Assembly: GCA_018725275.1 (NCBI GenBank) | Contig: QLUC01000006.1 | Span: 1 to 29,996 of the forward strand | Reading direction: 5' to 3' | Origin: Bacillota bacterium | Lineage (GTDB): Bacteria > Bacillota > UBA994 | Length of the DNA stretch: 29,996 nucleotides | Part shown: positions 23,028 through 29,709 of the stretch, piece after piece | Layout: each line of letters starts with the position of its first letter | How positions within the stretch are numbered: position 1 is the first letter of the stretch | Made by a program: the position numbers and the translations under genes | The notes under the pieces: generated by a model | Database searches by the model: none | Told to the model about the DNA's origin: nothing | Seen by the model: only the letters and a program-made list of their open reading frames with translations

Positions 23028-24678
23028 CCTCTGGCAGAGACTCCTTGTTTTTTTATTGGCATGTTTCATCATGTCTGCCCCCGCCGACGCCATGAACCCG
23101 CGGGCCTGGCCACAATGGTCGAGCCCGCAAGAAGTAGCTTCCGGCAATGGGCAATTCGGCTTTAGGAGCACCATGCACAGAGATGGCACCATTGTGGTGG
23201 CTACCGTCAATCTCACCGCAGATGCCTTACTCATCACTGCCCTCGGCCAGGAGCCACAGCAGATTGTACCGATTGAGAACCTTGTCTCTTACACCATCTC
23301 CTCATTGGGCAGCGAAACGGCTGTTGCTTGGAGCGAACGCACCGCCGGCAGGTCTACACTGTGGCTGCAAGTTGGCACAAAACCAAGAACGCTTGCGTGG
23401 CAAGGCGAAGGATTCATCACCGATGTAGCGGCCACTCGTGACGCCGACGGAAGGCTTTATGTCACGTGGGCGGGTGGCAAGTTCGGGGCAGAAGGCATTC
23501 ACTTGACCATCCTAGCGCCTAATGCTTCCGCGACCCAGGAGCCGGTCCGACTTACGGCCGGCGGGGCTATGGACCACAGCCCGCGCCTGACGATAAGCGG
23601 CGCCTATGCCCATCTAAACTACCGGCGCGACCTTGTCCTCTACACTGAAATCCGTTACCGACGCATCAATTTAGACGATTTACAGGGAGCCGACAGCATT
23701 AAAATTGGGGACACCGGTAGAGAATCAAACAATCTACCCCTGTTGGCACCAAATGTTGATGGTTCGACCGATGTTTATTGGTTAAGGAGCACTGTCCTGC
23801 GTGGACGTGCTCGCGGCAGCTCTTTGGTCATGGGGCAAGTTGGCCCTCTGGGGAACTGGACACGGCCACTCACTCCCCTGCTCGAGCAAGCTGGCCACAA
23901 CCTTAATTTGTCTCTAGCAAGGAGTGAAACCGGAGTAACCGTACTAACCTGGCTTAATGACGCCACCAATACCTGGCAAGCCCAATTTGTGTCCTTAGAC
24001 AAGGAGGGGCAACTGCTAACGAGTGGGCCCGTCACCCAGAGTTCTGGAAACAAATTTAGCACAGAGGTGCACGCCAACGGCACTTGGCATGTATTGTACT
24101 ACGAGTTACGTGGGGATATAATACGAGTAATGCAGGTCGACAACCAAAATGTACCCCCCGTGCCTTTTGTGGTGCGCTTAGGACTAGACCCAGAGTTTCC
24201 GCTTCTTGACGCTTTCTACACTTTCGTTTCGGCTATGGCTGGCGCACTCGCCCTCACCACCCTAGCTTCGCTCCTCCTACTGCCCCTTGTGCTACTCTGT
24301 CACTGGTGTGCCGGGCAACTAGCCCCTTTGCTCGGGCTGGTTGCGTCGTTCAACATCTTGCTCCGCCTTGTAGGGGGGACCTACCTCGGTTCATTCCTCG
24401 TGCCTGGTTGGGGTGGCTTCGCCATCATGATGGGCAGTGCGTTATTTTCTTATGGATCTGTCTACCGCAATAGACCAAATTATAGGGACATGCTCACTAC
24501 AGGGGCTTTCGCTTTTTTATATGCATACTGCTTATTTTTCACCTCCCTACTAGTTAGAAGTGCGGTACAGCCGGAAGGACAATTTATCATGTATCCTTGG
24601 CTCATAGATCTAGCAATAGGGATGTTTGCAATAACCACATCCTTCTATAGCAGGAGGGCCAACAAGGAAAGGCGGTAA
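23014..24678 (+). CDS. Unrecognised protein: secreted beta-rich domain plus C-terminal membrane domain
   Basis: This is a 554-residue protein I cannot assign to a family. It has a signal peptide (1-27, ending APADA), then about 370 residues outside the membrane with repeated short strands such as TAVAWSERTAG, RLYVTWAGGKFG, STDVYWLRST and VTVLTWLND. That spacing suggests a beta-propeller of the BNR/sialidase-like type, but no Asp-box is clear. From about 405 there are four or five hydrophobic segments (LLLLPLVLLCHW, GWGGFAIMMGSALFSYG, AFLYAYCLFFTSLL, WLIDLAIGMFAITTSFY) and a basic tail. The GTG start overlaps the DppC gene by 14 bases and asnA follows closely, so it is co-transcribed with the transporter. 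A role as a surface sensor or accessory subunit is only a guess from context. Confidence 0.75.
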   Translation: MPPSNLWQRLLVFLLACFIMSAPADAMNPRAWPQWSSPQEVASGNGQFGFRSTMHRDGTIVVATVNLTADALLITALGQEPQQIVPIENLVSYTISSLGSETAVAWSERTAGRSTLWLQVGTKPRTLAWQGEGFITDVAATRDADGRLYVTWAGGKFGAEGIHLTILAPNASATQEPVRLTAGGAMDHSPRLTISGAYAHLNYRRDLVLYTEIRYRRINLDDLQGADSIKIGDTGRESNNLPLLAPNVDGSTDVYWLRSTVLRGRARGSSLVMGQVGPLGNWTRPLTPLLEQAGHNLNLSLARSETGVTVLTWLNDATNTWQAQFVSLDKEGQLLTSGPVTQSSGNKFSTEVHANGTWHVLYYELRGDIIRVMQVDNQNVPPVPFVVRLGLDPEFPLLDAFYTFVSAMAGALALTTLASLLLLPLVLLCHWCAGQLAPLLGLVASFNILLRLVGGTYLGSFLVPGWGGFAIMMGSALFSYGSVYRNRPNYRDMLTTGAFAFLYAYCLFFTSLLVRSAVQPEGQFIMYPWLIDLAIGMFAITTSFYSRRANKERR

Positions 24679-24704
24679 GTAATCGCATGAGTGGAGGACT
24701 TGGC

Positions 24705-25709
24705 ATGTTGTATCTGCCCACAAACTACGATCCAATACTTGATGTGCGGCAGACTGAGGCCGCCATCAAGAAAGTCAAGGACCAATTCGAAGCGCGCCTG
24801 GCTCAAGCCCTCAACTTGCATCGCGTGTCGGCGCCACTGTTCGTGCCCCGGGCCAGCGGACTGAATGACAGCCTAACCGGTGTAGAGCGGCCGATTTCCT
24901 TCGTGGCGCCAAGCATGGCAGAGCAGGAATTGGAGATTATTCACTCACTGGCTAAATGGAAAAGGATGGCCCTGCACCGCTACGGATACAAGGTCGGGGA
25001 GGGGCTTTACACCGACATGAACGCCATCCGGCGGGACGAAGCGCTTGATAACACCCATTCGCTGTATGTGGATCAGTGGGATTGGGAGAGAATTGTGCGC
25101 AGAGAAGAGAGAACCCTCCCTTTCTTGGTTAGCACTGTCAGTGCCATTTATGATGTCTTTAAGGAGGTCGAAGACTTTGTCGCCAGCAACTATCCAAAGC
25201 TTCACCCCCAGTTACCCAACAATATCTTTTTTATTTCGGCGCAAGAGCTGGAAGACCGCTACCCGCACTTACCCCCTGCTCTGCGCGAAGATGAAATTGC
25301 TAAGGACAAGAAGGCCGTCTTTGTCTCGCAAATTGGCGGCGCACTTAAATCTGGTGATGCCCATGGCGGCCGTGCGCCTGACTATGATGATTGGTCGCTC
25401 AACGGAGATATTATATTTTGGTGTCCATGGCTTGGAAAGTCACTTGAGCTTTCCTCGATGGGTATTAGGGTAGATGCGGATTCCTTGCAGCGGCAGCTAA
25501 CCAGCAGCGGTTGTTTGGAGAGCCGGCGGTATCTATATCACGACGCTGTCCTCAAGGACAAACTCCCCCTCACCATTGGCGGTGGGATCGGGCAATCACG
25601 TATCTGCATGTTTTTCTTAAAAAAAGCCCATATCGGGGAAGTACAGGCCAGTGTATGGCCTGTAGAAATACAAAAAGCATGTGAGGCGAACAATATTTTT
25701 CTGCTTTAG
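24705..25709 (+). CDS. asnA: Aspartate-ammonia ligase (AsnA-type asparagine synthetase)
   Basis: The 334-residue protein is an AsnA, related to class II aminoacyl-tRNA synthetases. It has FEARLAQALNLHRVSAPLFV, IHSLAKWKRMALHRYGY, GEGLYTDMNAIRRDE, SLYVDQWDWERI, RAPDYDDWSLNGDI, LELSSMGIRVD and the C-terminal GGGIGQSRICMFFL. It makes asparagine from aspartate and ammonia with ATP going to AMP. I set the start at ATG 24705 because GGAGG lies seven bases before it; ATG 24687 has no such site. It probably shares the transcript of the genes upstream. It ends just before the tRNA-Val promoter. Confidence 0.96.
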   Translation: MLYLPTNYDPILDVRQTEAAIKKVKDQFEARLAQALNLHRVSAPLFVPRASGLNDSLTGVERPISFVAPSMAEQELEIIHSLAKWKRMALHRYGYKVGEGLYTDMNAIRRDEALDNTHSLYVDQWDWERIVRREERTLPFLVSTVSAIYDVFKEVEDFVASNYPKLHPQLPNNIFFISAQELEDRYPHLPPALREDEIAKDKKAVFVSQIGGALKSGDAHGGRAPDYDDWSLNGDIIFWCPWLGKSLELSSMGIRVDADSLQRQLTSSGCLESRRYLYHDAVLKDKLPLTIGGGIGQSRICMFFLKKAHIGEVQASVWPVEIQKACEANNIFLL

Positions 25710-25725
25710 ACTCCTGTCATGTTAG

Positions 25726-25755
25726 TTGACAAGGATGTCTATAAGGCAGTATAAT
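25726..25755 (+). promoter_or_regulatory. Housekeeping-type promoter of the tRNA-Val gene
   Basis: Consensus TTGACA (25726-25731) and TATAAT (25750-25755) lie 18 bases apart. The -10 element ends ten bases before the tRNA. Confidence 0.88.
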
Positions 25756-25765
25756 CATAAGCGCT

Positions 25766-25842
25766 GGGGGCATAGCTCAGTTGGGATGAGCGCTACCCTG
25801 ACACGGTAGAGGCCACAGGTTCGAGCCCTGTTGCTCCCACCA
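25766..25842 (+). tRNA. tRNA-Val(GAC), probable integration site
   Basis: The acceptor GGGGGCA pairs with TGCTCCC (one G-T). The anticodon loop CTGACAC (anticodon GAC) is closed by CTACC/GGTAG, the T arm is ACAGG-TTCGAGC-CCTGT, and CCA is encoded at 25840-25842. An integrase remnant lies 80 bases downstream with its 3' end facing the tRNA, the usual layout of an element inserted at a tRNA 3' end. Confidence 0.96.
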
Positions 25843-25854
25843 TAAGAACTAGGA

Positions 25855-25890
25855 ATACCAAGGACTTTTCGTCCTTGGTATTTGTGTTCC
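25855..25890 (+). terminator. Terminator after tRNA-Val
   Basis: An 11-bp perfect stem (ATACCAAGGAC / GTCCTTGGTAT, 25855-25865 and 25871-25881) with a 5-base loop is followed by TTGTGTT. Confidence 0.75.
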
Positions 25891-25921
25891 AGCTCAAAAT
25901 CCCAGAAGTGCTAACAAAGTT

Positions 25922-26110
25922 CTAACACGAGGTTTTATTTTTGTCTGGGAGCACGGCCCGCTCAACCAAACCGGCTACTTCTGCCTGCATACTGGGTAGC
26001 ACATGCGAGTATACGTCCATCGTTACAGCTACGCGAGAGTGGCCGAATCGTTCCGGGACTATCTTGGGTGTACGCCTTTTTGAGTGGCGATTCGCGGCCT
26101 GCCCGAGCAC
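25922..26110 (-). pseudogene. Tyrosine recombinase (integrase) C-terminal remnant
   Basis: The minus-strand frame reads PKIVPERFGHSRVAVTMDVY and then SHVLPSMQAEVAGLVE, the end of a phage/ICE-type tyrosine recombinase with the conserved Arg-area helix, GHS (the catalytic His) and the active-site Tyr in MDVYSHV. Just upstream the family sequence LKKGVHPKIV appears in another frame, so a base has been lost near 26070. The rest of the enzyme (about 300 residues) is absent. It is what is left of the integrase of an element that entered at tRNA-Val. Confidence 0.78.
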
Positions 26111-26329
26111 TGCGAACCTAAACAGGAAATAGGGACAGTGGCAACATAGACATTTCTTTGTACGAGCGATATGAAGGAAGAAAGGACTTGGTGTCGAAAT
26201 ATTGCGCTGGTTAGATATTGGCGGTCTAGGTCGACAGACTTAGAGAGCCATGGAGAAAAGACTTTCCGATGGATATGAGGGTCACAATTTTCCGAGCGTT
26301 AGTGACTCAACGTTTTCTTGACGTTCGCA

Positions 26330-26567
26330 CCGTCCCCCTCGAACGGGAAGGGCGCATTTGTTCTTTCAAGTCATAGCAGATTGTTGTGAGCCTCGCAGAG
26401 TCATCATCACCACTAACATTGAATTCAGTCGCTGAGACAGTGTATTCTACGACGATCAAATGACAGCCGCCCTCATGGACAGGTTAATCCACCACAGCTA
26501 CCTGTTGATCTTTGATGGCCCAAGCTGGCGGATGCGAAACTCTCTCATGCGGCAACCTGAACAATAA
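26330..26567 (+). pseudogene. IstB-like (IS21 family helper ATPase) C-terminal remnant
   Basis: PLEREG at about 26333, then after a frameshift LFFQVIADCCEPRRVIITTN (26358 on), EFSR, an in-frame TGA at 26433-26435 where the family has Trp, and DSVFYDDQMTAALMDRLIHH followed by SYLLIFDGPSWRMRNSLM. This is the C-terminal third of IstB, the AAA+ helper of IS21 transposases. Frameshift, stop and missing N-terminus show it is dead. No istA was seen. Confidence 0.8.
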
Positions 26568-26926
26568 AAACTCCCCATCGGTTCCTGGCGGAAAACTTTA
26601 CAAAACTGGGAAATTTCCTAGCGCAAAAACAGCTAACCGCCAGATGCCTCTATTATGCAGGAATAAACGAAATAGCAGAACAATATTCGGATTCTCTTGA
26701 TTAAAAGGATAGTGACGGTGTCGCATCTACTGGACACTCAGGGAGGGTTTGAAGAATCATCTGGATGCATCCGACCGGAACGGTGGCTCTCAAAAGCCGC
26801 AGGATGCAATGTCCATTAATGTCGCTAAAACTACTGTGTTTTTAATGCTCCACCCGGAATTCATCGTTATACTTACCGGGCACCCAGGGTATAGGCCGCG
26901 GACAAATCAAGAAAGGGGCGAATCAT
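26568..26926. other. Geneless stretch between IstB remnant and restriction operon
   Basis: No credible gene on either strand. CCGACCGGAACGGTGGCTCT near 26770 and the CACCCGGAAT and ACCGGGCACC blocks near 26855-26885 recall the repeated CCGGAA/TGGCTC blocks found after istB in IS21-type elements, so part of it may be a decayed element end. A promoter for the restriction operon must lie here, but none stands out. Confidence 0.35.
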
Positions 26927-27106
26927 ATGAAAAACATAGAAATGAAGCTTGACGGAAATATTTTAACAATCACAATGGACATAACAAAAAACTTTGGACC
27001 ATCGTCAACCGGCAAGACAACCATAATTGCGTCAACCGAGGGCAACGTTAGTGCCCCTGGCAATGACGAAATCAGGATTGGCGTTAATGTTTACAAGAAA
27101 AAATAA
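26927..27106 (+). CDS. Small 59-residue protein at the head of the type I restriction operon
   Basis: ATG 26927 (AAGGGG eight bases upstream) opens a 59-codon frame starting MKNIEMKLDGNILTITMDIT, then KNFGPSSTGKTTIIASTEGN, ending IRIGVNVYKKK. The alternating hydrophobic pattern suggests a small beta-rich fold. The GPSSTGKT stretch looks P-loop-like, but the protein is far too small to be a P-loop NTPase. I believe similar small proteins with a GKT-IIAsTEGN core occur in bacterial and phage genomes as hypothetical proteins, without a known role. It ends 29 bases before hsdM and is probably co-transcribed with it. Confidence 0.72.
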   Translation: MKNIEMKLDGNILTITMDITKNFGPSSTGKTTIIASTEGNVSAPGNDEIRIGVNVYKKK

Positions 27107-27135
27107 AGGTTGATTTTTAGAAGGAGGGGCTTGCC

Positions 27136-28593
27136 ATGGCCATAGACAACAAGAAGCCTGAAGTTGCTTTTGAACATCAATTATGGCTGGCGGCTAACGC
27201 ACTACGTTCCAATATGGACGCTTCCGAGTACAAACATGTTGTGCTTGGTTTAATTTTCTTAAAATACATCTCTGATGCCTTTGAGGAACAACACGCCAAG
27301 CTTGAAACGGAGATCTCAAAAGGGGCGAACCCGGAAGATCCAGATGAATATCAGGCGGTTAATATCTTTTGGGTGCCACAAGAGGCTCGCTGGTCAAGTC
27401 TAAAAGCCAATGCCAAGCAGCCCGCCATCGGCAAGGTCGTTGACGATGCTATGCTTGCCATTGAACGTGACAACCCGGCGCTTAAGGGTGTATTGCCCAA
27501 AGATTACTTCCATCAACGCCTTGACAAACAGCGTCTTGGCCAACTTATTGACTTAATCAGCAACATCGGGCTGGGCGACAAAACAAATCGTTCTAAAGAT
27601 ATCCTTGGACGTGTCTATGAATACTTTCTGTCCCAATTCGCCAGTGCAGAGGGAAAGCGGGGTGGGCAGTTTTACACACCATCTTCTGTTGTTAACACAC
27701 TTGTCAAAATGCTGGCCCCTTACAAAGGGCGGGTTTATGATCCGTGCTGTGGATCAGGCGGTATGTTCGTTCAGTCGATTGAGTTCGTACAAGCTCACGC
27801 CAACGGCAACGGAAGTAAAGCAAGAGCGGCTGTCAGCGTTTATGGCTATGGCCAAGAATCCAACCATACCACATGGCGGCTGGCTAAGATGAACCTTGCC
27901 ATCCGCCAGATTGAGAACAACCTTGGCAAAGAACCCGCCGACACCTTTCACCACAGCCTGCACCCTGATCTAAAGGCAGATTACATATTAGCCAACCCGC
28001 CCTTTAACGACAGCGACTGGCGCGGCGAACTGCTAAAGAACGACAAACGCTGGAAATACGGCACACCACCCACTTCCAACGCCAATTATGCCTGGATTCA
28101 GCATTTCATCCATCACCTTTCAGCAACCGGACTGGCGGGCTTCGTTCTGGCTAACGGTTCTATGTCCTCGAACCAGTCTAGCGAAGGTGAAATCCGCAAA
28201 AAGATCGTCGAGGCCGACCTGGTGGACTGTATGGTGGCACTGCCGGGACAGCTTTTCTATGCCACACAAATCCCTGTTTGCCTTTGGTTCATCGCTCGCA
28301 ATAAAAAGAACGGCCGTTTCCGCGACCGGCGCGGTTACGCGCTTTTCATTGATGCCCGCAAGCTGGGTGTCATGACTGACCGCGTTCACCGCGAATTAAC
28401 CGATGCAGACATCGCCAAAATTGCCGACACCTACCACTCTTGGCGCGGCGACAGTGCCGCAGGGGACTATGAAGACATACCCGGTTTTTGTAAAAGCGCA
28501 ACACTCGATGAAATTCGCAAACAGATGGCGCAGTCCGCAAGGCTTGACCGGCTTATCTGGGCCAATCTGGAGGACATCGGCTATGGTGGATGA
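27136..28593 (+). CDS. hsdM: Type I restriction-modification methyltransferase subunit HsdM, C-terminally shortened
   Basis: The 485-residue protein has the N-terminal helical domain (LWLAANALRSNMDASEYKHV, LIFLKYISDAFE) and the N6-adenine methyltransferase core with GGQFYTPSSVV, motif I YDPCCGSGGMFVQS, motif IV ILANPPFND and ANGSMSSNQSSEGEIRKKI. With HsdS it methylates adenine at the target site. After PGFCKSATLDEIRK, relatives continue with HGYVLTPGRYVG and about 30 more residues; here it jumps to QMAQSARLDRLIWANLEDIG and stops, so about 45 residues are missing in frame. AGGAGGGG precedes ATG 27136. The stop overlaps rhuM. A second copy of its tail lies after rhuM. Confidence 0.93.
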   Translation: MAIDNKKPEVAFEHQLWLAANALRSNMDASEYKHVVLGLIFLKYISDAFEEQHAKLETEISKGANPEDPDEYQAVNIFWVPQEARWSSLKANAKQPAIGKVVDDAMLAIERDNPALKGVLPKDYFHQRLDKQRLGQLIDLISNIGLGDKTNRSKDILGRVYEYFLSQFASAEGKRGGQFYTPSSVVNTLVKMLAPYKGRVYDPCCGSGGMFVQSIEFVQAHANGNGSKARAAVSVYGYGQESNHTTWRLAKMNLAIRQIENNLGKEPADTFHHSLHPDLKADYILANPPFNDSDWRGELLKNDKRWKYGTPPTSNANYAWIQHFIHHLSATGLAGFVLANGSMSSNQSSEGEIRKKIVEADLVDCMVALPGQLFYATQIPVCLWFIARNKKNGRFRDRRGYALFIDARKLGVMTDRVHRELTDADIAKIADTYHSWRGDSAAGDYEDIPGFCKSATLDEIRKQMAQSARLDRLIWANLEDIGYGG

Positions 28594-29620
28594 ATTAGTG
28601 CCGAACAACTCCAGCGAGTTTCTGATCTACCAGACCGAAGATGGCAGAACCCGCGTACAGGTTCGCATTGACCGTGAGACAGTTTGGTTGTCGCTTAATC
28701 AACTGGTTGACCTGTTCGGGCGGGACAAGTCGGTCATTTCTCGTCATATCGCCAACGTTTTTAAGGAAGGTGAGTTGCAGCGAGTCGCAGTTGTTGCAGA
28801 ATATGCAACAACTGCTGCCGACGGCAAGACCTACCAAGTGGATCACTACAACCTCGACGTGATCATCTCTGTTGGTTATCGCGTCAAATCCCTTCGCGGC
28901 ACCCAGTTCCGCATCTGGGCCACTGGGCGGCTGCGCGAGTACATCGTCAAGGGCTTTACCCTCGACGACGAACGCTTGAAAAAGGCTGGCGGCGGCGACT
29001 ACTTCGCGGAGCTGCTTGAGCGCATTCGCGACATTCGCTCGTCGGAGAGGGTCTTCTGGCGGAAGGTGCTCGACATCTACGCCACCAGCATTGACTACGA
29101 CCCCAAGGACGAAGCCTCCCATCTCTTTTTCCAAACCGTCCAGAACAAAATGCACTGGGCCATTGTCGGACAGACGGCAGCAGAGATTATCCACAGCCGT
29201 GCAGACGCGGGAAAGCCGAACATGGGGCTAACTAGTTGGACGGGGGATGCGCCGCGCAAGGGCGACACCAGCATCGCCAAGAACTACCTGAGCGCAGAAG
29301 AGCTGCGGGCGTTGAACTTGATTGTTTCTGCCTACCTCGACTTTGCCGAACTCCAGGCTGTCACTCGCAAGCCGATGAGTATGACCGATTGGACCGTCAA
29401 ACTCGACGATTTCATCCGCATCAGCGACCGCGAAATTCTCACCCACGCGGGGAAGATTTCCCATGACACAGCCAAACTCAAGGCGGCGACGGAGTATGTG
29501 CGATTCCTTGCCGCCCTGCCGCAACCGGTCGATCAGCACTTCCTCAGTGCGATCAACGAACTGAAGCAGATCGAAATTGTGGCGAAAAAGCCAAGCCGCA
29601 GAAAGAAAGGTGATAAGTAA
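28583..29620 (+). CDS. rhuM: RhuM family protein inside the type I restriction operon
   Basis: This 345-residue protein opens MVDELVPNNSSEFLIYQTED and has the RhuM pattern VWLSLNQLVDLFGRDKSVIS, RHIANVFKEGEL, YNLDVIISVGYRVKS, GTQFRIWATGRLREYIVKGF, then a C-terminal half with YFAELLERIRDIRSSER, HWAIVGQTAAEIIHSRAD and LSAEELRALNLIVSAYLDFA. The N-terminus looks like a KilA/Bro-type winged-helix DNA-binding module. RhuM was named from a Salmonella pathogenicity island and its biochemical role is unknown, but it often lies within type I restriction operons. I chose ATG 28583 (GGAGG nine bases upstream, overlap of 11 bases with hsdM) over longer in-frame starts inside hsdM. The C-terminus is lysine/arginine rich. 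Confidence 0.92.
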   Translation: MVDELVPNNSSEFLIYQTEDGRTRVQVRIDRETVWLSLNQLVDLFGRDKSVISRHIANVFKEGELQRVAVVAEYATTAADGKTYQVDHYNLDVIISVGYRVKSLRGTQFRIWATGRLREYIVKGFTLDDERLKKAGGGDYFAELLERIRDIRSSERVFWRKVLDIYATSIDYDPKDEASHLFFQTVQNKMHWAIVGQTAAEIIHSRADAGKPNMGLTSWTGDAPRKGDTSIAKNYLSAEELRALNLIVSAYLDFAELQAVTRKPMSMTDWTVKLDDFIRISDREILTHAGKISHDTAKLKAATEYVRFLAALPQPVDQHFLSAINELKQIEIVAKKPSRRKKGDK

Positions 29621-29709
29621 TGACCGCGGAACTACGCGAACAGACCAAAGAATCCACCCGGCTAGATAAGCTTACTTGGGTCAACATGGAGGAGGTCGGA
29701 TATGGATAA
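29620..29709 (+). pseudogene. Second copy of the HsdM C-terminal tail
   Basis: A 29-codon frame starts at ATG 29620 on the last base of the rhuM stop (TAATG) and reads TAELREQTKESTRLDKLTWV and NMEEVGYG. It aligns with the last residues of HsdM (RKQMAQSARLDRLIWANLED, IGYGG): 13 of 24 positions are the same, including RLD, W, N, E and GYG. Intact HsdM proteins end with a LTAELREQ...ESARLD...W.NL...GYG tail, so this looks like the original hsdM 3' end, cut off from the gene by rhuM. Like the first copy it overlaps the next gene's ATG (at 29702). Confidence 0.75.

Noticed and set aside
26160..26330. Possible N-terminal IstB or IstA sequence
   Set aside because: Short frames such as LYERYEGRKDLVSKYCAG did not fit either protein convincingly.
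26749..26952. 67-codon frame before the small restriction-operon gene
   Set aside because: It has no ribosome site or recognisable pattern, and overlaps the start of the much better 59-codon gene in another frame.
26940..27106. P-loop NTPase reading of the 59-residue protein (GPSSTGKT)
   Set aside because: The protein is too short for a P-loop NTPase fold and lacks a Walker B strand; the resemblance is probably chance.
28403..28582. Longer in-frame start for rhuM inside hsdM
   Set aside because: It would overlap 190 bases of hsdM and adds residues unlike RhuM. ATG 28583 has GGAGG at a good distance and the stop/start overlap typical of this operon.
29016..29539. Several open frames on both strands inside rhuM
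   Set aside because: They are shadows of the GC-rich third positions of rhuM, with no ribosome site or family pattern.
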